From contig NZ_VZAD01000020.1 of NCBI RefSeq assembly GCF_009495355.1, positions 1-64,000 of the forward strand: DNA of 64,000 bases, given 5' to 3'. Made by a program: the position numbers and the translations under genes. The notes below the pieces were generated by a model that saw only the letters and a list, made by a program, of their open reading frames with translations, was not told the DNA's origin and searched no databases. Of the stretch, positions 9,215-18,460 are shown one piece after another (positions within the stretch are counted from its first letter, which is position 1; every line of letters starts with the position of its first letter). The DNA is from Segatella copri (GTDB lineage: Bacteria; Bacteroidota; Bacteroidia; Bacteroidales; Bacteroidaceae).

Positions 9215-10513
9215 ATGAACATTTTAAAAATTGGATTGATGTCCGCTGCGTTGGTTGCAGGTTTGGCAAGCGCCGACGCACAAGTAGTTGCTGCCGACAG
9301 CGTGATGCAGCATGTCAACGGAAAGCGCCTCAGCATAGGCGGCTATGGCGAAGTGGCTTTCAGCCGTAACTTCTACAGCGACAGCGGAAACCGATACAGT
9401 TCAGCCTCGCTCCATAAGAACGACCCCAGCCATGGACGATTCGACATTCCTCATGCAGTCATCTATTTAGGCTACGACTTTGGCAAAGGCTGGACATTCG
9501 GCACCGAGATCGAGTTTGAGCACGGAGGTACAGGTTCTGCCATCGAATATGAGGCAGAGGAGGCTATCGAGTTTGAACAGGAACAGGAGAAAGGCGGTGA
9601 GGTAGAGTTGGAACAGTTCTGGATTCAGAAATCATTTGGCAAGTTCCTCAACATCCGTGCCGGACACATCGTAGTGCCTGTAGGCCTGACCAATGCTTAT
9701 CACGAACCCCTCAACTTCTTCACCGTATACCGTCCTGAGGGCGAGAACACCATTCTGCCTTGCACTTGGCATCAGACGGGAGTTTCGGTGTGGGGACGTC
9801 ATGGCGACTTCCGCTACGAAGCCCAGTTCCTTGCTGGACTCGATGCCTATCAGTTCAGTTCGCTCAACTGGATCAAGCCTGGCACCACGAAGCCTTTCGA
9901 GTTTGAGACAGCCAACAAGTATGGCTTTTCTGCCCGTGTCGACAACTACACCATCCCTGGGCTGCGCATCGGTTTGAGTGGCTATTTCGGACAATCCATG
10001 CACAACAGTGTGCCCCACGATATGGAGAAAGGCAACAACAAGAAGCTGAAGGGCAACATCTTCCTCGGAGCACTCGACTTCACCTACAAGGCCCACAATT
10101 GGATGGCACGAGGCAATGTAGACTATGGCTACGTGAGCGATGCCGCTGCCATCAGCAAGCTGGTAAAGCCTGGCGTGCAGTATGTGAAGCCTTACGAGAC
10201 CAACCAGGCTTTCGGAAGCCATGCCATCGCCACCATGTTTGAGGTGGGCTACGATGTATTCTCACAGATAGAGAAGTTGCGTGCCGATAACCAGAAACTG
10301 TATGTCTTCGGTCACTACGAGTATTACGACTCTTATCTCAACAACACCACCAAGCAGTACACCAAGCGACAGATCTTCGCCGGCGGTATCAACTACTACC
10401 CCATCAAGCAAATCTGCGTGAAAGCAGAGTACAACCTGCGCAAGTTCAGAAGCCAGTACAACGACGAGCCTGCCCTCAACATCGGCGTCGCCTACCAGGG
10501 TTTCTTCCTGTAA
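9215..10513 (+). CDS. outer-membrane porin-like beta-barrel protein
   Basis: A 432-residue exported protein: signal peptide to about residue 22 (GLASADAQ), then alternating aromatic/polar strands (RLSIGGYGEVAF, FRYEAQFLAG, YVFGHYEYYDSYL) ending in Phe-Leu as expected for a barrel. An acidic Glu-rich loop near residues 106-132 (EYEAEEAIEFEQEQEKGGE) is striking and could bind cations. It is the first gene after the structured leader and is followed by the imelysin lipoprotein, so I infer passage or capture of iron or haem at the outer membrane. Confidence 0.7.
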   Translation: MNILKIGLMSAALVAGLASADAQVVAADSVMQHVNGKRLSIGGYGEVAFSRNFYSDSGNRYSSASLHKNDPSHGRFDIPHAVIYLGYDFGKGWTFGTEIEFEHGGTGSAIEYEAEEAIEFEQEQEKGGEVELEQFWIQKSFGKFLNIRAGHIVVPVGLTNAYHEPLNFFTVYRPEGENTILPCTWHQTGVSVWGRHGDFRYEAQFLAGLDAYQFSSLNWIKPGTTKPFEFETANKYGFSARVDNYTIPGLRIGLSGYFGQSMHNSVPHDMEKGNNKKLKGNIFLGALDFTYKAHNWMARGNVDYGYVSDAAAISKLVKPGVQYVKPYETNQAFGSHAIATMFEVGYDVFSQIEKLRADNQKLYVFGHYEYYDSYLNNTTKQYTKRQIFAGGINYYPIKQICVKAEYNLRKFRSQYNDEPALNIGVAYQGFFL

Positions 10514-10620
10514 TCGCAGAATGAGGATTTCGATCTAAAAAAACATACACAACTTTCGCAAATGGGGAAGTTAAAGAAGTTAGAGAAGTATACATTCATT
10601 AATAATAATAAGATAAACAA

Positions 10621-11961
10621 ATGAAAAAAATTCAGAAATTGGCCTTGTCATTCATGATGGGTGGCTTGGCACTCTGCTTTGCATCATGCGGCAGCGATGA
10701 CGACACAACTTTCGACCTGCCTGACGTAGGTCAGGCTACAACTACCATCAACTCGTCTGATCTCGCGATGCAGAAAACCACCAAGGCTTACGTCGAGAAT
10801 GTGGTTTACCCCACTTACCAGGCTTTGGCAAAGAACTCACGCGAACTTTACACCACCTGCACAACGCTCTACAAGGCAGCAGAGGCTGGCACCATGACAC
10901 AGAGCCAGATCGACGCAGCCTGCGAGGCTTTCAAGAACGCACGCCGTGAGTGGGAGCGCAGCGAGGCTTTCCTCTATGGCTCAGCTTCCGACAACAATAT
11001 CGACCCACACATTGACTCTTGGCCTCTCGACCACGATGAGTTGGTTTCTGCCTTGACCAATGCCAGCCTCATTGCCGGCTTCAAGAGCGAAACTCCAGAG
11101 AAGTTCGTTTCCGACAAGAACGAGCAGTTCCAGTCTGTATTGGGCTTCCATGGTATGGAGTTCGTCCTCTTCCGTGAGGGTCAGAACCGCACAGTTGATG
11201 CTTTCAAGGCCAATGAGACCGAAGAAGGCATGACCTCAGTAAAGGGCATGGACGAATTGGCATTCCTCGCTGCTGTGGCTGGCGATGTGAAGAACATGAC
11301 AGCCATGCTGGAGTTCACATGGATGGGTGATGCTGCCAGCAACGACACCAAGCAGGTGCTCCAGGACAACAGCTACGTATTCTCAAGCATGCGCTATAAT
11401 GGCTTCGCAGCCAAAGGCACCATGTGCTACGGTCAGTATCTGCTCACCCCTGCACAGACCACAGGCTATCAGTCTTGGCCAGGCACCATCAACCAGATCT
11501 TCGTAGGCGGTTGCTCCAACATCTGCAACGAGGTACAGGAGCAAAAGCTCGGTCAGGCATGGCGTGTATACAACAACCAGGGCGGAACAACCGAAGACGG
11601 TGAGGCTGAGTCAAAAGACTACATCGAGTCGCCATACAGCCATCGTTCTTTCGTAGACTACAAGGACAACCTCTACTCTATCAAGAACACACTCTATGGC
11701 ACACGCGACGTCAACGCCACCTCTCCAGCAGCCAACTCTATCATGTCGCTTCTCACAAGCCTCAACTATCCTGACTTGAGCAAACTGCAGAATGCCCTGA
11801 CCGCAGCCCTGAAATCACTCGACGACGCAACAGCTGCACAGGGTTACTTCCTGGCTAACCCAGGTTCTACAGCTGTAAAGAATGCCATCGACAAGATCAA
11901 GGATCTCGACGAAGAGCTGAATGCAGCCGGCACATGGATTGGACGCCAGAGTGCACAGTAA
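10621..11961 (+). CDS. imelysin-family lipoprotein
   Basis: A 446-residue lipoprotein (signal with FASC lipobox, Cys23) of the imelysin family, whose members include iron-regulated proteins such as IrpA. The family motif GxHxxE is present as GFHGME near residue 178, and the helical domain covers residues 50-440. Imelysins are exported, iron-linked and frequently encoded beside DUF1111 di-haem proteins, exactly as here. The molecular role, iron or haem binding or handover, is not settled. A GGAAGTTA-type short repeat precedes the gene (10565-10592). Confidence 0.9.
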   Translation: MKKIQKLALSFMMGGLALCFASCGSDDDTTFDLPDVGQATTTINSSDLAMQKTTKAYVENVVYPTYQALAKNSRELYTTCTTLYKAAEAGTMTQSQIDAACEAFKNARREWERSEAFLYGSASDNNIDPHIDSWPLDHDELVSALTNASLIAGFKSETPEKFVSDKNEQFQSVLGFHGMEFVLFREGQNRTVDAFKANETEEGMTSVKGMDELAFLAAVAGDVKNMTAMLEFTWMGDAASNDTKQVLQDNSYVFSSMRYNGFAAKGTMCYGQYLLTPAQTTGYQSWPGTINQIFVGGCSNICNEVQEQKLGQAWRVYNNQGGTTEDGEAESKDYIESPYSHRSFVDYKDNLYSIKNTLYGTRDVNATSPAANSIMSLLTSLNYPDLSKLQNALTAALKSLDDATAAQGYFLANPGSTAVKNAIDKIKDLDEELNAAGTWIGRQSAQ

Positions 11962-12076
11962 TTCCAGAACCCACAGAAATCACAAGATTTTTGTCAATAA
12001 CATATACGTAGCCTTGAGTCATTGTGCGCAAGGCTACGTTGTGCGCAAAATAAACTTTATCCCAAAAAGGAACATT

Positions 12077-13834
12077 ATGAAAAAGAAACATTATTTGGTA
12101 TGGTCATTTGCTGCGGCATTGACCATGATGTCAATGAACAGCTGCTCCGATGAGAACAGCAACCCACAAGAGCCCGACAACCCTATGGAGTCGGATGCCA
12201 ACTATGTAGGCAAGGCACAGGATGGTTTTACCGCCGAGGAATGGTATCCTGGTGGCGAGCTGGGAACCACCGAGAATGTCAACTCCGGCTGTTATGAGGA
12301 CGAGGCTCCTGCCGTCAACGAGCAGGGACTGCACGACAACTTCAAGACGGGCGAGATGTTCTTCGAGCGCCAGTACACCATCGACAATGGTGCCTTCAAG
12401 GGCGTAGGTCCTGCCTATCTGCGCAAGTCGTGCCTCGACTGCCACCCAAGCTACGGACACGGCATGCGACAGGACAGCTATGCCATCGCCTATGGCAACG
12501 GTAACGGCTACCTGATGGCCATCTACAAACCCGACGCACCAGGAAGCAACGACGGAGACTATATCGGCGAGGTGACAGGTATGCCCCAGACAGGCGCTGC
12601 CGACCCCTTCAAGGCTCCTATCGAGGCTGACAAAATCAAGATTCATTGGGAGCACGTAAGCACCATGGAAAGTGGACTGGCCATGAAGTTCCCTGCCGAC
12701 GGCGAGCCCTTCGACCTCATCTATCCTGAGGTGACCATTCCTTCAGATGCCTTCCATACCAACCCTGTTCCATCCAACATTGCCGTGCGCTTAGAGTCTA
12801 CCATCGGTGTGATTGGCACAGGTCTGCTTGACGCTATTCCACAGGAGGAAATCGAGAAGCAGTATGCCTCTGAGGCAGCTTACTTCAAGAGTGCCGGTAT
12901 GAACGTATCAGAGTATCTCAACCCTAAGTTCTGGGATGCTGCTGGCGAGCAGATGGCAGCCGGTGCCTACTACACTACCTGGGGCTCTGACGGCCAGCTT
13001 GCCGATGGCGGCGAATGCAAGACGGGTGTATACAAGGCCATCAAGCGATACACCTATGCCCTGACACGTGCCTCTCTGCAGGACGGTCCTGGCGCGAACG
13101 CCATTTGGAACATCACCAATGTGAGCCGTCCAGACCGCCCCAAGCTCTACTCTACAGAAGCATGGGCAAAGGCTATGTCGGAAGACCCAGAGGTGATTGC
13201 CAAAATCAAGGCAAACCCACAGTCACCCTACTATGCCGACGGTACTGATGCGGGCATCAAGGAGGCTGTCTACAACCTGCTGTTGCCTTCCACTAACCAG
13301 TTCGACAACCAATGGCACAAGTTCCAGCCCGAGATGACAGCCAACAACTTCTACGACTTCATGGTATGGCACAGAGGTCTGGCCATTCCGCGTGCACGCA
13401 ACCTGAACGACAAGGACGTACAGCGCGGCAAGAAGCTCTTCATGGAGTGGGGTTGCGCCAGCTGCCACCGCCCATCATGGAAGACAGGCGATGACAACTA
13501 CTGGACTCCTAACATGATAGCCGGCAAACCATTGCCACGATACAAGAACCAGACCATCTATCCATACACTGACATGTTGCAGCACAAGCTGTACATGAAG
13601 AACGACATTCATGGTTCTTGGTGCCGCACCACTCCATTGTGGGGCCGCGGACTGTCACGTATGTGTACCGGAGCTGAAGACCGTCTGCACGACTGCCGTG
13701 CCCGCAACGAGGTAGAGGCCATCATGTGGCACTGCTACAGCAAGAACAGCCACTCCTACCACGCAGCCCTCAACTTCTACAAAGCTTCGAAGGCCGACCG
13801 CGACGCAGTGGTTAAGTTCCTCCAGTCTATCTAA
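12077..13834 (+). CDS. di-haem DUF1111 oxidoreductase-like lipoprotein (copy 1)
   Basis: A 585-residue exported protein. The ATG at 12077 is chosen because it begins a lipoprotein signal (lipobox-like MNSC, Cys23), while a longer in-frame start would overlap the imelysin gene. Two c-type haem sites are visible, CLDCH (about residue 121) and CASCH (about 461), plus a conserved His-rich C-terminus (MWHCYSKNSHSYH). DUF1111 proteins are described as putative thiol or di-haem oxidoreductases; the substrate here is unknown. The second copy follows within 180 bp and the haem ligation machinery follows that. Confidence 0.85.
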   Translation: MKKKHYLVWSFAAALTMMSMNSCSDENSNPQEPDNPMESDANYVGKAQDGFTAEEWYPGGELGTTENVNSGCYEDEAPAVNEQGLHDNFKTGEMFFERQYTIDNGAFKGVGPAYLRKSCLDCHPSYGHGMRQDSYAIAYGNGNGYLMAIYKPDAPGSNDGDYIGEVTGMPQTGAADPFKAPIEADKIKIHWEHVSTMESGLAMKFPADGEPFDLIYPEVTIPSDAFHTNPVPSNIAVRLESTIGVIGTGLLDAIPQEEIEKQYASEAAYFKSAGMNVSEYLNPKFWDAAGEQMAAGAYYTTWGSDGQLADGGECKTGVYKAIKRYTYALTRASLQDGPGANAIWNITNVSRPDRPKLYSTEAWAKAMSEDPEVIAKIKANPQSPYYADGTDAGIKEAVYNLLLPSTNQFDNQWHKFQPEMTANNFYDFMVWHRGLAIPRARNLNDKDVQRGKKLFMEWGCASCHRPSWKTGDDNYWTPNMIAGKPLPRYKNQTIYPYTDMLQHKLYMKNDIHGSWCRTTPLWGRGLSRMCTGAEDRLHDCRARNEVEAIMWHCYSKNSHSYHAALNFYKASKADRDAVVKFLQSI

Positions 13835-14009
13835 TATTCTGCAAGCTGCATTTCATAAAACAATTTCTTGAAAAACTATTCCGCAAGAAATATATGAATC
13901 AACAAGATAAAGGACAAAGTGAATCGCAAATATTCGCTCTGCCCCTTTTTCATGTTGAACAATCCTTCTACTAAGGATAAAAAATCAACAAATAAAAATA
14001 GAAACATTT

Positions 14010-15704
14010 ATGAATCAATTTTTGAAGACAAGTGTGTTTTTGATGAGTTCCGCCTTACTACTAGGCTCATGCTCTGATGAAAACACGCCAAACGAAGAAG
14101 AAAAAAAAGAACCTATTGAGTCTGATGCCAAATACATCGGACAAGCGGTAGGCAACTTCAAAGCAGAAGAATGGCTTCCTGGTGGTGAACTGGGAACTAC
14201 GGAAAACGTTTCCTCCAATTGCTACGAGGATGAAACACCAGCAGTAACCAATCAAGGCTTTACAGCACGTTTCAACCAAGGCGATTTGATGGCTAGTACA
14301 CCATATACGCTGAGCAACGAGCCTTATAAGGGATGGGGACCTTGTGCCTCACGCCGTGCTTGTGAATACTGCCACGCAGGCGGTTATGCTCATGGCCATA
14401 GCCGCAACGACTTCAAACCTGTGATGGGCAATGGCTACATTGTATCTGTCTATCATCCAGACGCACCAGGCAGCAACAATGGCGAACCTATCGACCAGCT
14501 CACCACATTTACCATGACGATGGCAGACTCCCCATTCTTGCCACAATTGAATCCAGACAAGGTAACCATCACTTGGAAAGACGTAACCTCTATGCCAAGT
14601 GGACTCGCCATGAGATTTCCTGACGGAGAGGCATTCTCATTGCATTATCCTGAGGTGTCTATTCCACAGGATGCCTTCAATGCAGATCCTCAACCTACCA
14701 ATTATGCCGTGCGCCTCATCGCATCTTGCAACTTCCAAGGTTTGGGTTTGATCGATGCCCTCTCCAATGAGGACATTGAGGCTCAATACAAGACTGAGAG
14801 TGAGCACGTAGAGTTGAACCCTGAGTTTTGGGACAACAATGCCAAGAAGTTGAAGGACGAAGCCTATGCAGAGGATGCTTTTGGAAAGAAATTCGTGAAG
14901 CGTTTCAACTATGACCTCTTGGAGGGATGCCTCCAGAACGACGTAGCTCTTTGGGATGAGTTGAACATCTTACGCTCAGACATCAAGCATATCTGCTCTA
15001 CACCAGCTTGGGCAAAAGCCATGTCAGAGAACAAAGATGTCATAGACAAGGTGATGGCTGAAGGCAAAAACCCTTCCTCACGCTTGCATCCATACTATTA
15101 TGACGGTACAAGAGAAGGTATCAAGGAGGCTTTGGCTTACTTGCTCTCACCAGATGACAACGTCAACCTCTACGACAACAAGTACTACAAATTCAAGCCT
15201 GAGATGACAGACGATCAATATCACTCTTTCATCGTTTGGCATAGAGGTATCGCCGTACCACGTGCTCGCAACTTGAACAATCCTAGTGTACAGCGTGGTA
15301 AGGAACTATTCATGAGCATGGGTTGCACCAATTGTCACAAGCAGTCTTGGACCACTGGTCCAGACAACTATGGTCGCTCAAAGATTATCGAAGGCAAGGA
15401 CCTTCCACATTACCCTGGACAGAAGATTTATCCATATTCAGACTTTATCCAGCACAAGTTGGATATGATCAACGACATTCATGGTTCATGGTGCCGTACC
15501 ACTCCACTTTGGGGACGCGGTCTCTCACTGATTAACAGTGGTGCCGAGGATCGCTTGCACGATGCTCGTGCTCGCAACGAGGTAGAGGCTATCATGTGGC
15601 ACTGCTACAGCAAGAACAGCCAGGCATACAACACTGCAGTGAAATTCTACAACTTGCCCAAGGCAGACCGTGACGCCGTAGTGATGTTCTTGCGCTCCAT
15701 CTAA
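14010..15704 (+). CDS. di-haem DUF1111 oxidoreductase-like lipoprotein (copy 2)
   Basis: A 564-residue paralogue of the preceding protein with lipobox LGSC (Cys21), a first haem site CEYCH in a His/Gly-rich context and a second CTNCH. The last 60 residues are nearly identical to copy 1 (DIHGSWCRTTPLWGRGLS, EDRLHDARARNEVEA), while the middle has diverged and is shorter by some 20 residues. Codon choice is more AT-leaning than copy 1, so this looks like an old or separately acquired duplicate. The two may form a heterodimer or a sequential electron relay (inference). Confidence 0.85.
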   Translation: MNQFLKTSVFLMSSALLLGSCSDENTPNEEEKKEPIESDAKYIGQAVGNFKAEEWLPGGELGTTENVSSNCYEDETPAVTNQGFTARFNQGDLMASTPYTLSNEPYKGWGPCASRRACEYCHAGGYAHGHSRNDFKPVMGNGYIVSVYHPDAPGSNNGEPIDQLTTFTMTMADSPFLPQLNPDKVTITWKDVTSMPSGLAMRFPDGEAFSLHYPEVSIPQDAFNADPQPTNYAVRLIASCNFQGLGLIDALSNEDIEAQYKTESEHVELNPEFWDNNAKKLKDEAYAEDAFGKKFVKRFNYDLLEGCLQNDVALWDELNILRSDIKHICSTPAWAKAMSENKDVIDKVMAEGKNPSSRLHPYYYDGTREGIKEALAYLLSPDDNVNLYDNKYYKFKPEMTDDQYHSFIVWHRGIAVPRARNLNNPSVQRGKELFMSMGCTNCHKQSWTTGPDNYGRSKIIEGKDLPHYPGQKIYPYSDFIQHKLDMINDIHGSWCRTTPLWGRGLSLINSGAEDRLHDARARNEVEAIMWHCYSKNSQAYNTAVKFYNLPKADRDAVVMFLRSI

Positions 15705-15752
15705 TATTTGTGAGTTCATTGGTATATTAGATCGCAAAACATTATCAATAAA

Positions 15753-15792
15753 GAAGTTGCCAAGTTTCATCGTGGACTTGGCAGCTTTTTAT
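15753..15792 (+). terminator. terminator after the second DUF1111 gene
   Basis: AAGTTGCCAAGT at 15754-15765 pairs with ACTTGGCAGCTT at 15776-15787, with one GU pair, and is followed by a T-run. It separates the cytochrome genes from the toxin relic and ccsBA. Confidence 0.75.
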
Positions 15793-15824
15793 ATCATATC
15801 GTGTAAATACTTGTCTAAAAAGCA

Positions 15825-15855
15825 TTGTCTTCTCAAAAGGAAATCGTAACTTTGC
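15825..15855 (+). promoter_or_regulatory. intact promoter in front of the toxin-antitoxin relic
   Basis: TTG at 15825-15827, 19-bp spacer, TAACTTTGC at 15847-15855. Since no other promoter was seen between the terminator and ccsBA, this one may now drive ccsBA. Confidence 0.65.
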
Positions 15856-15894
15856 AGCAGAAATACGAAAATCAACAAAATAGGAGGTATTATT

Positions 15895-16073
15895 ATGGCA
15901 AGACCAATCAGAGAAACGCCGATACTATAAGGCAAAGCGAAAATGAAATTAAAACGCATTAAAATCAATGAAGACATTAAGCCATTCGATTGCGGTGATG
16001 CCGACTATAATGGCTTTCTTCCTATAACAAACATACGCGATTAATGTTTTTCGACATGAACGAATTGTATTAA
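15895..16073 (+). pseudogene. decayed antitoxin / GNAT acetyltransferase toxin pair
   Basis: At 15895-15930 an 11-codon ORF reads MARPIRETPIL then stops; I know this as the typical first residues of a small antitoxin-like protein encoded before GNAT toxins in Bacteroidota. At 15943-16044 follows KINEDIKPFDCGDADYNGFL, the typical N-terminus of those GNAT proteins, which runs into a stop. A GNAT-like C-terminus (HTRLMFFDMNELY, 16032-16073) lies in another frame, so the middle of the gene was deleted. The promoter is intact. The family assignment rests on motif memory. Confidence 0.65.
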
Positions 16074-16077
16074 CAAA

Positions 16078-18411
16078 ATGGTCAAAAAGATTATTTTCAC
16101 CCTTTACATTCTTGTTCTCATTAGCATGGCTGTCGCCAGCATCGTGGAGAAGAGCCAGGGTACAGACTATGTCCATGCCCACTACTATGGCGCATGGTGG
16201 TTTATATTGATGTGGGCAGTAATGGCAGCCCTCGGTGTATTCTATATCATCAAGCGAAAGGTGAAGCGTGCCTCTACGCTTGCACTCCACCTCTCCTTTG
16301 TCATTATCCTCGCAGGCGCACTGCTCACGCATATCTCCGCCAAAAGAGGAATGATTCATCTACGTATAGGGCAACCGACCGATACCTATATGGCTGCTTC
16401 CGATTCGCAAGATGGCATGGGGATGCAAGAGGAGAAACTACCTTTCTCGCTCTGCCTGCAAAACTTCGAGACGAAGATGCACGATGGTACACAAGCGGTC
16501 GCTGACTACTCTTCCAAGTTTACTGTGACCGACGGCAACGATAAGAGCGAAGGACAGGTGTCGATGAATAATATCTACTCTCATCGCTCCTACCGCTTCT
16601 ACCAGTCTTCCTATGATGAGGACGGCAAGGGAAGCGTACTCGCCATCAACGCCGACCCATACGGCATCCCTGTCACCTATACAGGCTATGCCATCCTCTT
16701 CATCTCACTGATTTGGATGCTCATCGACCCTAAGGCAAGCTATCGCAAACTATTGGCAAGTCAGCTGCTGAAGAAGGGGGCTTTGATGATTGCCCTGTTC
16801 TTCGGAATGGGAGGAATGGGATTCAACCATACTTCCTACAACCAAATGATGGCAGCAGGTTGTGGTAGTTCTGCCATGGAAGAAATCTCAGAAGGCTCTA
16901 CGCTGGAGAATCTACAAAGCGTAGTCTTGCCAAAGGCTACCGCAGAGAAGTTTGGCGAGTTGAATATCCTCTATAACGACCGCATCTGTCCTGTTCAAAC
17001 CTACGCACTCGACTTCTGCAAGAAGATATATGGTGCTAGAAGCTACAAGGGACTGACAGCCGAACAAGTTTTGACCGGTTGGATATTCTACGGAGACGAA
17101 TGGGCAAGCGAACCCTTCATCAAGGTGAAGAGTGGAGAGTTGAAGACAGCGATGAACTTGCCGGATTATTGCTCCATCAACCAGTTCTTCAACAAGGAGA
17201 TGGGCGGTTACATCATCGGCCAATATGTGCAGGAATATTACAATGGGGCACAAGACAAGTTCCATCAGCAAGCTGCCGACATCGATGGAAAGATACAACT
17301 CATAATGGACTTGCGCCGTGGCGTATCGCTCAAGGTATTGCCTTATACCTTCCCTAAGAATGTACGTGCCACCAAGGAGAATCCATTCATCAAGGCTGGT
17401 ACCACCACTTGGTTCTCGCCTTCCGACCGATTACCTAAGGCAGTGGAACATCAGCATGCGCTCTATATCACCAACGTCTTCTCGTTGCTCTATGGCGACG
17501 TAAAGGCTGGAAACACGGAGCGAGTAAACATCTTCTTCGACAAAATGAAGAAGTATCAGCAGGTGAGCGGCGGCAACTCGATTCCCTCCAGTGTGCAATA
17601 TCGTGCAGAACGGATACTCAATGGCTTCCCCTTTGCCACCATCCTCTTTATGGTAAATCTCACGTTAGGTTTCATCGCCCTCCTCTACACCATCTATCGC
17701 ATCACAAGACAGCGCAGCCTGAAGGCTTTCGACATAGCTCTGCCCGCACTGTTGGGCGTTTCCTTTCTTGCCCTCACCTTCGGTTTGGCGCTGAGGTGGA
17801 TAGTCAGCGGCAACGTACCCATGTCCAACGGCTATGAAAGCATGCTCACCGTTGCATGGTTTGTGATGCTCATCAGCTTTGTGATGCAATATCGCATCCG
17901 CCTCGTAATGGTCTTCGGCTTCCTGCTGTCAGGCTTCTTCCTATTGGTAAGCCACATCAACCAGATGGACCCTGCCATAGGACAGATGATGCCCGTGCTC
18001 AACAGTCCCCTTCTCAGCATCCACGTCAGCATCATCATGATGAGCTACGCCCTGCTGTCGCTCACTTTCCTCTGCGGCGTCATGGGCATCTTCCTCCGCT
18101 CGCACGGAGAGGAGCTTCAGGCGCTGAGCCGTGTGTTCCTCTATCCAGCCCTTGCCACCATGGGGTTCGGCATCTTCATCGGTGCAATCTGGGCAAACGT
18201 GAGCTGGGGCAACTACTGGAGTTGGGATTCCAAGGAAACCTGGGCGCTCATCACCTTTATGATTTACGCCGTAGTGGCTCATACACAGAGCCTGCCCCTG
18301 TTCCGCAAGCCCCTCGCCTACCACGTCTACATGACCCTTGCCTTCCTGAGCATCGTCATGACATATTTCGGAGTAAACTACTTCCTCACAGGCATGCACT
18401 CGTATGCCTAA
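16078..18411 (+). CDS. CcsBA/ResBC-type cytochrome c synthase (System II fusion)
   Basis: A 777-residue inner-membrane protein that exports haem and ligates it to CxxCH motifs in the periplasm. The N-terminal half is ResB/CcsB-like (helices near 5-25, 40-57, 62-82 and 205-225, large periplasmic loop). The C-terminal half is CcsA-like, with the tryptophan-rich haem-handling motif WGNYWSWDSKETWAL near residue 705 and conserved His residues in the flanking helices. Single-chain CcsBA is normal in Bacteroidota. It follows two di-haem lipoproteins and is their obvious maturase. It starts directly after the GNAT relic. Confidence 0.92.
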   Translation: MVKKIIFTLYILVLISMAVASIVEKSQGTDYVHAHYYGAWWFILMWAVMAALGVFYIIKRKVKRASTLALHLSFVIILAGALLTHISAKRGMIHLRIGQPTDTYMAASDSQDGMGMQEEKLPFSLCLQNFETKMHDGTQAVADYSSKFTVTDGNDKSEGQVSMNNIYSHRSYRFYQSSYDEDGKGSVLAINADPYGIPVTYTGYAILFISLIWMLIDPKASYRKLLASQLLKKGALMIALFFGMGGMGFNHTSYNQMMAAGCGSSAMEEISEGSTLENLQSVVLPKATAEKFGELNILYNDRICPVQTYALDFCKKIYGARSYKGLTAEQVLTGWIFYGDEWASEPFIKVKSGELKTAMNLPDYCSINQFFNKEMGGYIIGQYVQEYYNGAQDKFHQQAADIDGKIQLIMDLRRGVSLKVLPYTFPKNVRATKENPFIKAGTTTWFSPSDRLPKAVEHQHALYITNVFSLLYGDVKAGNTERVNIFFDKMKKYQQVSGGNSIPSSVQYRAERILNGFPFATILFMVNLTLGFIALLYTIYRITRQRSLKAFDIALPALLGVSFLALTFGLALRWIVSGNVPMSNGYESMLTVAWFVMLISFVMQYRIRLVMVFGFLLSGFFLLVSHINQMDPAIGQMMPVLNSPLLSIHVSIIMMSYALLSLTFLCGVMGIFLRSHGEELQALSRVFLYPALATMGFGIFIGAIWANVSWGNYWSWDSKETWALITFMIYAVVAHTQSLPLFRKPLAYHVYMTLAFLSIVMTYFGVNYFLTGMHSYA

Positions 18412-18460
18412 GAGGAAGTTTTTCACCATATTACCACATAATCGTATGCCTAAAATGCGA

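Noticed and set aside
11921..12076. Longer N-terminus for the first DUF1111 protein
   Set aside because: It overlaps the imelysin gene end and would bury the lipoprotein signal.
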